From contig NC_031502.1 of assembly GCF_000237925.1 (NCBI RefSeq), forward strand, positions 49,205,283-49,269,282: a stretch of DNA of 64,000 nt, written 5' to 3'. The notes under the pieces are model-generated. The model did not search any database and was not told the DNA's origin. It saw only the letters and a list, made by a program, of their open reading frames with translations. Below, piece after piece: positions 13,701-26,600 of this stretch. A program made the translations under genes and the position numbers. The first letter of the stretch is position 1, and every line of letters begins with the position of its first letter. The stretch is from Schistosoma mansoni (Eukaryota; Platyhelminthes; Trematoda; Strigeidida; Schistosomatidae).

Positions 13701-16700
13701 ATCGATTAGGTGAAAGTTATACTCACAGCAATGGCAAAAAAAGTATTTGAGCTAACCCGAAATTATAGTTGAATTATTTTTCCCGTATCTTATATTCTAG
13801 AATATAAAGACATAACAATTATCATACATATGTGAAAAGTTGTGAATTATTTGTATATCTAATAACTATTAGATAGAATCATAGTAGGTTTCTGACTAAA
13901 TACTATAATGGTAGTAAAGTAGCAAAAAAAAATCTGAAAATCTTAGAAACAATACACACAACTGTGTGATAATTCTAAAGTAGGATGGAGTACTTTCTAT
14001 ATCTCAATGGTACACAATAGATGATGTGTTTATGAAAAAGACTAATAACAACAGTCAGTTATTATCGATTCACAGTATAATGAACTTTACAATGAATTCA
14101 TATACATAGAATAAGCAATTTATTAAGTTAACAATGACTTAACAAATATAAAGAGACATCTATATAAATTATCGAATAGAAACAAGATTACAATTGACTA
14201 TCTGTGTAATTTACATAGATTCACACAACAATAATGAATAATCTTGATAGATTTTTTCAAATATTGGACGGTATTCGTATATAACAGATTAAATATGTTC
14301 ATTTGTAATGCAAACAAAGCGGGTGCACAAATACACTCATATGTTATTACGCATACACTGACCTAAAGAAAAACTATTTCTATATTGATTGAATATATAT
14401 GTTAGAAAATAGAAAACGAAAAGGAGTCAACAAAGCAGAAATGTAGAACAATTACATTCCACCTTTTTTCTACAATAGGAGAAACAATAAACTAAGTGAA
14501 TACACTCATGTCAATGGTGTTGTGTGCAAATACTGTTCGTTCACAAATATCTACTCACGAAGATTGAATTTCTGTGATATATATGCGCTTATATACAAAT
14601 GTCAGTGAGATAAGAAGAGTGGATATATTGGTTTAACTAACCATCTTTCATATGAATAAACCAAATATATCTCAATAGAAACCAAATATACAACAGTAAA
14701 CACAGTAGAATCATAACCTTTATGAGCATTATAGGGAAAAAATGTCAAGAATTCGATTAAATAATATGTACTAACCTGTCGCTAGGTGAAATTTCGCTAG
14801 TGGATGAAGTTGCCTTTTCAAGTAAAAAAAATCAAATATAAAAATAAGTAGTTAGAAACTGAATTAAATGATTACTTTTAGGCTAAAAATGTGAGAAAAA
14901 TGAGAGGAAAATAACAAATGCACCGAATGGTTACTGTGTGACTGCTGATGTAATATCATTTAGACCGGAGTGGTGAAAGACACCTATCGATCACATTGCA
15001 ATTAGCTATTGATTTAAGTACTTCAACATCGCGGTAAACTAATGTTTGATGTTAGAGAAGTCGAGAAACTGAATTTCATACTATCTAGGACTCTTTAGCA
15101 AGGTGCAACCTTCAGGAAACTAATGCTTAATTGTGCAGTTGAAACGTCTGTTGCATTATGAGACGTTAATGATGACTTGTATCAGTATCAAACTCAAATC
15201 AACTGACAACTATGTAGTAACCAACTTTATTTCAAAGAGTCTTTGATTCTGAACGAATTTTATCAGCGACGTTTGATAGTTTAGTTAAGAAGTCGATGAG
15301 AAACTGAATGAAAAGGAGTTAGGATACTTTAGATATTATCAGTTCCTTCGATACTGTAAATGCATTTTGTTGATGAAATCCAACTAGCAAGAATCTTAAG
15401 TCTGTCTTTCAGCCAATTTTCCCTAACCATCAAAAATAAATTAAGATGAATGTAAACAATACAGAGTAAGATTGATGGTGAAACTGTTTATTTATTGGTG
15501 GGATCAATAAGAAATCAACTTTATGGAAAAAAGACTTGACCACACACGTTTGATTTTAAACGCGAATGACGGCATTTTATAAATTCCCCCCCAAAAAATA
15601 AATAGAACTGATTACAATGTGTTAAAGCAAACTATACTGTATGATGGCTAAAAACAACTAAATAAACGGCGTTGTCATGTGATACACTTTCAACATCAAA
15701 ATATTATAATCATCCCAGAGCTACATAGCAAATATATTTAAGATAAGTGACCACTTTAAGAATTTTGAAGCCTAGTTATCTATACTAGTAGGACTAAACA
15801 ATAAGCTGTTGAGAGGTGAGGCCATTATCTTCATATTTCTAACAAATTTAAGTATAGCACCTGAGAATCAACCGAATAAACAAACAGATACTTGTCATAT
15901 CCAATCATAATTCTCTTTTATATTTCAATAAAACAGCGATTTGTAATCATTGTACAACAGTTATAAAATATACCCTTATGGGCCAGGGTAATTTTGCACT
16001 GGTTTTCAGGAGAACCAACTCCGCCTGTAGCTCTTCTAGAGTTACTGCCGGTCCCAAGCCCGGGTAAAGGAGGAGGGTTGGGCATGGGGTTAGCGACCCC
16101 ATCCCGTAGAAAAGCTAACTGGCTAAAAAAACGCTAACCAGAAAAAATAATTCAAACCATTTAAACTCTGCCCTCCGAGTTGAAGGAATAATTATGATGT
16201 CTCATGATGAAAGCCGAAATTCTTCGGAAGTCACGAGACCGATGCACCTTCTAACAACCAGAGCAACACTCTTTATAGGTACATGGAACGTCCGGACAAT
16301 GTGAGAAACAGGAAAGACCAGCCAACTAGCAATGGAAATGAGGAGATACAACTTGGCAGTACTCGGAATCAGCGAAACCCATTGGACACAAACTGGACAA
16401 CAAAGGTTGAGTACAGGAGAGATGCTGCTGTACTCCGGTCACGAAGGGGAAAATGCTCCACACACTCAGGGAGTTGCTCTAATGCTGTCCAAAGAAGCAC
16501 GAAATGAACTTGTGGGATGGGAATCTCATGGACCCAGGATAATCAAAGCATCATTCAGAACAAAGAAGCAAGGGATCACAATGAACGTTATCCAATGTTA
16601 TGCACCCATCAATGATAGCAACGACGATGATAAAGATCAGTTCTACTCGAGGCTGCAATCAATTATAGAGAAGTGCTCACGAAAGGACCTCACCATCCTG

Positions 16701-19700
16701 ATGGGAGATCTAAATGCTAAAGTTGGATTGGACAACACAGGATATGAAGATGTAATTGGAAAACATGGATTAGGAGAGAGAAATGAAAATGGGGAGAGAC
16801 TTGCAAACCTATGTGCATTCAACAAATTGGTTATAGGCGGCACAATATTCCCACACAAACGCATACACAAAGCTACATGGATCTCACCGGACCAAACCAC
16901 AGAGAACCAGATAGATCACATCTGTATCAACAAAAAATTCCGAAGATCAATGGAAGATGTGAGAACCCGGAGAGGAGCTGACATAGCTTCAGATCACCAC
17001 TGGCTGGTTGTGGCCAAGATGAGACTGAAGCTAAAGAAACACTGGACAACTGAACAAACAGCACTACAAAGGTTCAATACAGCCTTCCTTCGAGATATTG
17101 ACAAGCTCCACGAATTCAAGATAACTCTCAACAACAGGTTCCAAGCTCTACAGGATCTACTGAATGAACAAGAAACTACTTTGGAGGACAACTGGAGAGG
17201 GATAAAAGAAGCACTAACTTCAGCGTGCCAGGAGGTTCTTGGTCCTAAGAAGCATCATCACAAGGAATGGATCTCTATGGGAACCTTGGACAAAATTCAA
17301 GAAAGGAAGAACAAGAAACTAGCAATTAACAACAGCCGAACACGAGCAGAGAAAGTCAAAGCACAAGAAGATTACGCAGAAGCAAACAGGGAAGTGAAGA
17401 AAAGCATTAAAGCCGACAAGCAGAAATACATGGGAGAACTAGCAACGACGGCGGAAAAAGCTGCAAGAGAAAGAAATATGAAACAACTATATGATATAAC
17501 GAAGAAATCGGCAGGGAGATATAGCAAACCAGAGAGACCAGTCAAGGACAAAGAAGGAAAGACAATCACTGAGATTCAAGGACAGAGAGAAAGATGGGCA
17601 GAATACTTCGAGGAACTGCTGAATAGACCAGCCCCATTGAATCCACCGAACATCGAAGCAGCTCACACTGACCTTCCAATAGATGTCACTCCACCAACGA
17701 TCGAAGAAGTCAAGATGGTCATCAGACAAATCAAAAGTGGGAAGGTGGCAGGACCTGACAATATACCAGCAGAAGCACTGAAGTCAGACATTGAAATAAC
17801 TGCAAATATGCTTCACCTTCTATTCAAGAAGATTTGGGAAGAGGAACAAGTGCCAATGGACTGGAAAGAAGGATATCTCATCAAGATACCAAAGAAAGGA
17901 GATCTGAGCAAATGTGAGAACTACAGAGGCATCAGTTTGTTATCAGTACCAGGAAAAGTTTTCAACAGAGTGCTGCTGAATCGGATGAAAGACGCAGTAG
18001 ACGCCGAACTTAGGGATCATCAGGCTGGATTCCGTAAGGATCGGTCGTGCACAGACCAGATTGCGACACTACGGATCATCGTTGAACAATCAGTTGAGTG
18101 GAACTCATCACTATACGTCAACTTCATCGACTATGAGAAGGCGTTTGACAGCGTGGACAGGAGAACATTATGGAAACTTATTCGACACTATGGAGTTCCT
18201 GAAAAGATTGTCAACATTATCCAAAACTCATACGATGGACTACAGTGCAAAGTCATGCATGGAAGACAGCTGACAGATGCATTTCCAGTAAGGACCGGAG
18301 TCAGACAAGGCTGTCTACTCTCCCCATTCCTCTTCCTTCTAGTGATTGACTGGATTATGAAGAATTCAACATCTGAAAGGAAATACGGAATACAATGGAC
18401 ATCTCAGAATCAATTAGATGATTTGGACTTCGCAGATGACCTAGCCCTCCTCTCTCATACACACGAACAAATGCAGATGAAGACCTCAAATGTAGCAGCA
18501 GCCTCCGCATCGATAGGCCTCCACATTCACAAAGGAAAAAGCAAGATTCTCAAATGCAACACGGAGAACACCAATCCAATCACACTTGATGGCGAAACTC
18601 TGGAAGAGGTGGAAACATTCACGTACCTGGGGAGCATCGTTGATAAACAAGGAGGATCGGATGCAGATGTAAAGGCGAGGATTGGCAAAGCAAGGACAGC
18701 ATTTCTACAATTGAAGAACATATGGAACTCAAAACAACTCTCAACCAATTTCAAGGTCAGAATCTTTAATACGAACGTCAAGACAGTCCTACTGTATGGA
18801 GCTGAAACGTGGAGAACTACTACGACCATCATCAGGAAGGTACAAGTATTTATAAACAGTTGTCTACGCAAAATACTCAACATCCGTTGGCCGGATACTA
18901 TCAGCAACAGCGTTTTATGGGAGAGGACAAACCAGCAGGTTCCAGCTGAAGAGGACATTAGGAAAAGACGTTGGAAGTGGATCGGACATACATTAAGAAA
19001 ATCACCAATGTGTATCACGACTCAATCCCTAACTTGGAATCCGGAAGGGAAGCGGAAAAGAGGAAGGCCAAAGAACTCACTACGCCGGGAAATAGAAGCC
19101 GATATGAAAAGGATGAATAGCAACTGGAAAGAACTGGAAAGGAAGGCTCAGGACAGAGTTGGATGGAGAATGCTGGTGAGCGGCCTATGCTCCTCGACGA
19201 GGGGTAACAGGCGTAAGTAAGTAAGGAAGTTTCAGGAGAACCAGACACCATCCAGATTTTCACGCAGCAATCCAAACAGTACAGCTCGGTCCCATAGGAG
19301 AACCAGACACTATATAGGCTTCAACGCTACAATCCGAACAGTACAGCTCAATCCTGTGGCGCAACCATACAGGTACCAAGCACTCCGGTGAACCATTCGC
19401 ACCATTCATATACACATTCACATATGTATAATTATTCCGATCAGTGATCGCGTAAATCAATCATGCACAACATGAACAGGCCAAAGTTGACTCATTCCGC
19501 TTACACGACAGTCAAACTCATTAATGTTAGCAATGGCGATATTCCTTACAATGCTCCAATGACAAAAGGCCTGGAGAACACTGAAAAGCAACCACCAGTA
19601 TGAATGAAATCGGTTAACCAGCAAACCAACTTATCATATGAGCAGTCAGCAAAACTTTCCAAAGCAATGCCGAACCATCCACAATTTCAATGGCGAACCT

Positions 19701-22700
19701 CCAGTTTCACATAAGACCTTCAGCTCTATATAGCCATATAATTGTACAACAGTATGTGATATATCGAAGTCATAAATAGCTTTTACAGCAACTAATCATT
19801 GAAATCTAAGTATTCAGTTTTATTATGCATTTAGTCATTAAACTGGGAAAGCTAAAAATGTTAAGAGAATAAAATGAGACAAAATGCAGTTGGGATAAAG
19901 TCCTTCTTAAGTTATCTATATAATCCAAAAGACCATATATCTAGTACACTTTGTGAAACGATGTTACGACTTAGCTTTTAAGCATTCTCAAGGATATAAA
20001 ACAATTATGATTTTTACACAGTTAATTAGCTAAAACTCTCTATCAATATTAACTTTTGAATTCTGTGTTATGAGTTAACAAAATAGCATTTAATTTAGAC
20101 TATAATAATATAACATAAATAAAACTTTACCTTTGAAGGAACACTATAAGCCGATTGAATTAAATTCAATATTTCTAAATCATTTTTTGACTTTGCCACA
20201 TTAAGAGCATTTTTACCATTCTATTGAATTAAGCAAATAAAGAAAAATGTATAGTTAATAATGATCATCTAAATTATTTTATTGAATGCATTTTTAACAT
20301 AAGACTTGTAAATAGAGCATGTGATTATGATCGACAAGAAGAGATATCATGTATGATAGCATAACAAATACGAAGATATGTACCGATGTTTTGGATTTAA
20401 GCACTTATAGAGCCGCATATTTTAGGTCGATTAGAAAATGAGATGTATTCGTGTCTTTGTTATATAATCTTAAAAAAGTAACCAAATACTTCCGAGTATC
20501 GAGCATATCACCAGTTATGTGTAATGGAGTCATCAATCACAAAATTTTGAGAAAGGGTGAAGAACTTTGGATAATTCTAACAAATTTGGTAGTCAACTTG
20601 AGTATCTACACTTAATAATAGGCCTGAAACTATTACAATGTAAATGGGATCTGAAACTAACAAATAAACTACTCAACAGGTTAAAAAATTGACAACTCAA
20701 TGAATCAAACTAATATAATTTTAAAATGGTAATTGAGGCACAACGATCACAACAAATAACAAGTATGATTCATGTCACTCAGTTTGGAATTTTAATTGGT
20801 CGATAAAAAGTTGAGCTCCTAATTATTTTGTTGGTTTAGAGGAAGCAACATTGTTTTGAATTATCCTTCAACTCATTTCAAGACTTAATGACAAATGTAT
20901 AGTTTTGTAGGCAAATGTTTTTTCTAGATAGCCATCTCACCTGTTGAATAACTTGTCGTCAGTATAAATTGTTAGACCATTCGCCTAATGAAATACAAAC
21001 TAAAGGATAAACCTATCTAAAAAAACCACACCAAAATACTGAACCTGATTATAGGTTGCTTCATCAGAATCCAGGGATTAAGCACACAATTTCCATAAAA
21101 AATCAACTGTTGGAGACTAGTTATATTCAACTCATAAGAAAATCGATATCCCTATCATCCAATCATTGTCAATTAATTTAAAGTACCAGAGCATTATTTT
21201 ATCGATATTTGGTTAGGCTTCACCATACATTCTTGGGTTTCACTCATTACCAAAAAAACATTACAATTTGACAATGTTTTATTCTACCAGGTGGTAAATT
21301 AATTCAGGTGTTGTATTCACTGTCTCTCATATGTAAAAATTACTGGTTAGTAAAGATGTCAAAATTTTTAATGTGACTGTCTACAAAGTCTATGTAGTTG
21401 TCAACGAACTTTGATTAATAAAACATAATATGTAATTATCAAAGGAGCTAATTGAGAAGGTAGTATTGATTTTTACATTTTATTATCAGTCAAACATCAA
21501 GAAATTGAATTTTACCGATTGCAACCTGTAAAGTGTACTTTATTTTAGTAACTGGAGTTGTTTGTTGAGCAACGAAATACTAAAGACGGACTACAATACA
21601 CTCAATTTTAAGTGGTTGCCAAAATACACTTTTAGTAGGTAGTAATAAATAACAGTATAATTATAGTAAAGATTGCTGACAGATTAGAAAAAAGTAAGGA
21701 TAACAATGTCAGGTAGAACAGGATGAATCCATTGTATTTTGTTGGTTTTCTTTTTTAATCACACTCAAGTTAATAGACGTTTATTAATATATAAGGTCCC
21801 TTAACCTTTGAACTCGGCATACAATGGTTTATTAGCTGATTCCAATCAATCCACGATATAATGCAGCTATTTTTCAATACCAGTGGTGGTTAACTTCCCT
21901 ACAACCGATATGGTTGGATTACAATGGTTGCGGCTTCTCAATAGAACTCTGGAAGTTACCTGTTACTAGTGGGAACATAGTTATCACTAATATGAAATTT
22001 TCGGAGATTGAATTTTGTGGTTTATATCATGTAGTGAACTTATTAAAACAATCAGTAAAGATTAGGAAACGCTGGATAGCTAACTTTAAGAGATAAGTGG
22101 GGAGTTCTAGTGAGATGCTGTGATCAGTAAAGTTCAAGCAAGTGAGTGTAAGGTAGTTAGTCACTAATGACATTGGAAAGTGGTTACAAAATATAGCGAA
22201 CTGATTGAAGTTAAACATGTAAACTATTTCATGTCCACTTAGGTTAAGAGCTCGCATAATACTTAAAGGTTTAGCGTCCGACCACTTGTGACCTAGTAAG
22301 TGCGCATTCCTAATGAGTCATACATCAGAACAAAACAGCCATTAAGTGCTTCCTAGTTTTCAATGATTGTCTAACTAAGGTCAGTCAATGAAACAAACAA
22401 ACTAAAGTTCTTTAAAAAAAGTTTTTAAGCATGTTATGTTGTTTAAATAATTAAACGAGTCATCGTTCAAATGAAATGAATCCCAAGTATTAAAAAAACA
22501 AATCTATTCTTACATTATCGACTAAAGTTAAATCTAAATCCCTACAACCAAGGAGACATTTTACGACACCAACATGACCGTGTTCTATTGCATACATTAA
22601 GGCAGTATTACCAGAAGCATCTTGAGCATTTATGTTAGCACCATGTGCAATAAGCAAAGAACAAATATCTACACCTCCATGTAATGCAGCTAACATAAGT

Positions 22701-23569
22701 GGAGATTGGCGAGCAGATGTATTTGTGCAGAGATTAACATCACCCATACTGAATAGTCGACTAAGTGTTTTTAAAGCACTAGAGTCAGTTATCTGTAAAC
22801 AGAGAAAAAAAGCAAAGAAAATTATCAAAATATGAGAAATAATGATTGAAAACATACAATAATTATACTTTTACTGATAAGTATTTCAATTATGCAAATA
22901 AACGAAATTGAAAAATACGAATTGTCAATTACTTGATTAAATATCCGCTAATAACTAGATCAATAATTTAGAAGAAGGATGCACACTTTGATGCTTAAAA
23001 CATAAATGCGAACTGCGTATATATATATATATATATATGGTTTCCTCCACCTAAGTTGTCGCTTACCACATATATTTACAAGGACACGTAAATCGCGAAT
23101 ATATAGAGGATTGTGAAACAAGTCATTTAACCTTTCCACGTCCACTGCCATTGTACAACTGAGTTGGCTAATAAAATTCAAACCAACATATGTAAATGAT
23201 TTGTTTTACTGATGCGACAGATAAAAAAGGAGAAATGTAAATGATTTCTTTTGGTCTGTTTTATGCATATTTCTAAATGATCTCATGCGCTATATGTCCC
23301 GAGAAAAAAATTTAAAGATTTTTAATTTTGTTTGCTACGATCATAAAATGCTTAGTAGGTAACGAGATTTCAACCTACATTACTAAGCGTAGCAATCATA
23401 ATAGGTGAGAATCCAGATCGATTAATGTGATCTGGATGAGCATGTCCAGTATCCAAAATCAGATTGACAACTTGCCAAGCACCATGACCAACGGAATAGT
23501 GCAGACAGACAGGTACTGTTCTATATTAGAAAGGAAGAGGAGAATGAATGCATTAAGGCGACATTATTT

Positions 23570-23605
<36 letters not shown>

Positions 23606-26600
23606 GAAAATGAAAGTATGGGGGATGTATGGAAATAGTAGTATTAACACAAACCTAGCTACGATCATTTAGTGAATTAAACTGCAAAAAGATGAAAGCC
23701 ACAAAAACCATAAAATTTGAAAAGTAGTTCTACAGAAGAGAGGAAGAATTTCAAACAGTTAAATTTCTCTTTTTTCTTGTTCAAGTTAAGTTTTAGAGGA
23801 TAGTTTTACATACCACTTACTACTACTTTGATATTTTTAATGTTAAGTGAAATATCTTATAGGTGTTTTCTGGGGTCGAACGATGGTGCATTGTCTGCAG
23901 TGAACAAATAATGCGCAAACAGGAAATAAAATCACAAAGTTTTATAGGAAGGAAATCATCTCCACAGAGAAGAAGGCAACTAATATGACCCGTATTGACA
24001 AAGCAATTAATTGATTAAAAACTATGATAAAAAGCAAACGGCAAATAATATACCAAACTGACGACCTTGAGACAAATAGAACCGATTAATTAGGATGAGA
24101 TAGAGATTGATGAATATATGAGCGATTTTTAAAATGGGATAGCGGGTATTCTGCTACCGTATGTTATGTTTTTTGACGATACTTCTCACTAAACTGATTT
24201 GAATGATAATGATTGTAGACCACCTACAAAATATTGGACCATCGAGAAAAAGAATACTATATAGCTATAGTCAGGAAATGACACACAGTGAAGGCAGAGT
24301 TCGGAGATGAAATTAATCAAGGAGTGTTATGTTTTAAAGCCCGTCGAATATCGCGTGACAAAATTGCCAATTAGAACATTAACTTATACGACCTAGTCCC
24401 CGTAATAAACCAATGACGCGTTAGCCATCACTACCAGCATTGAGTCAACTCTTTGTCCTTCATGGTCCACTGTATAGTAGCTTCTCGCCTAATCCAACCA
24501 ATTCAGTCCAGAACATAAATATCAGCCTCCACCTTAACAATTGCATATTTCAGGCATACTCTCTTTATATACAAGCAGACCAGATCGCATAACACCATAA
24601 AATGTGAAATAACAGTTAAACAAAAGTGATTCTAAGTGTAAGAGACACTAAATGACAGACCGTTAATAACTTAAGGACAGTAAATCGTATAATAGTAGCC
24701 AATAAGTTAAATAACAGCTTATAATGAAAGATAAATGTATAAAACCGAGCTACTCAATAGTTAGAAAACAAGAAAATATATGAATTAACAGTCCACAACT
24801 AGTTTACAAAAGCTACTCATAAATTACTCTTCGGATATAACAAATAGGACTATTAAATTTAGAACGTTTACCAATAGGAGTTTCATATTTAAGATAATAG
24901 ATATAGACCGGTAATAATAATAAGACCTGGCCACAACAACAGAAGTGGACGGCAACAAAGTTACGAAAAGAGAAGAGGGGGACAGTAAGGAACTTGGAAA
25001 AGAAACAAACCAGACACAAAGAAGGCGACACAGAAGAGGAGAACGTTGAAGCCTTTTTCGGTGGGGAACCTGGTCAAGTGTAAAGAACGGAAAGGTAACA
25101 TAGCAGAGGAATCAGGGTCAGGAAAGCTGATCCCGAAGTGGGAAGGACGGTAAATTGTCAAGGAGAGACGTGGCTCGGTTTACACAGTCCGGAGAGAAGA
25201 CAAGCAGAAGCACGTAAATGCCAGTCGACTGCAGAGATAGTTTCGAGAGCACCATGAGTGCGAGTTACGAATAGCACCAAAGAAGACAGCGGCACAGAGA
25301 TCGGAAAAACTGTGAGAACAGTTTATTAAAAAGGAAGGACGAGTGTGGTGTGTGCTCTACTGTTGTTGACACAAGTAGTATATAGCACTAGTCGGGAATA
25401 GAATATCTGAGAGCAGAAGGTTGCGAAGATCGAGGAGGGAAGAATGGGAACAGAAAGAAATGGGTATAGAAATGCAGGAACAATGAGGTCTGAAACAATT
25501 AATGGACATTTTGCAAATGAAGTATTGGAGTGTTTTTTTATATTTTATCAAATAACTCTGTAATTTTGTGCTAAATATATAGCGGTTGTCCTCACCTGTG
25601 TTTTAGTTCACCACATGAGTTACATAACACCACATTATGAATCCAATATACTATGGACCATGAAGTCTTCATTACAGATGTATAAACTCTTGTAACAATA
25701 AATTTTTTTTCTCTCAGCTATTTTCTTTACTATTTATGAAGACATCAGATGGATTACACTTTAACCTATAATACCTACATTTTAGTTACAAAATCATATG
25801 GTTTTTTGAAGTTATTCAGTCCGTTAATGATCTTTCGCTGAATTACCTATATTGTTAAAATCAATACACAATAAATATAATCAAAATAACTTTTTTTTTT
25901 ACGAATATGAGGTAGATAGTTTCGATTGGCATAATCATTCCGTATTTTAATTTTTATAAACATTATCGACTGTATCATAGTTTTAAGATTAAAACAAAAC
26001 AAAAGAGAGGGAGAGAGAGAGTATTCTTAATGATTGAACTATGAAAACAATTCTTAATGAGTAATTACTAACCATATAATAATGAATTAATTGTAGGATG
26101 CTAAAGAATAATTAGAATAACAATAATAATTTTTTTTTAATTTTTTTAAATAATGAATGTTAGGAATTTGAGTTTAGATGATCGATTATTTGTTAAATAA
26201 TTTATTTACTAATAAGGAGGTAATTAGTACTTTACAAAGTTTAGTACACTTTATTGATTGCATACCTGTATAAGTGCATATACTCACTATGTGTAAAATT
26301 TATCTTCTTTAAGATATATATATATATCATAGTAACAAACATCAATTATTGTATGATTTCTTTAAATGATCTTTCTCGTGAATAAACTCAATATTTCATA
26401 AAGCAAAATATCTTATTCTAAATTGGGTATATCACAACTGAATGACATTATTGGTTTTAATTAATCTCTGCAATTGTGTGGTCATTTTCAAAGTCTTCAC
26501 TTATTTATATGTAGATAACATCATGATTTTAAAAAAAAAAACTGGGAGTATATAAACATAAAACCTAATCACTCAGAATCGATTGCTATGACTAACTGAT

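Larger units (their letters stand above)
14814..20130 (-). other. Intron 8 of the KANK-like gene
   Basis: It contains the full-length RTE LINE (16018-19229, antisense to the host gene) and the tandem repeat it landed in (up to about 19410). The rest, 14814-16003 and 19411-20130, shows no recognisable gene or repeat. Confidence 0.6.

Noticed and set aside
18527-19018. Minus-strand frame of 163 codons
   Set aside because: Shadow of the RTE reverse-transcriptase ORF on the other strand.
24961-25161. Possible gene in the GC-richer stretch of intron 5
   Set aside because: Frames on both strands are short and low in complexity, with no family resemblance and no splice support.
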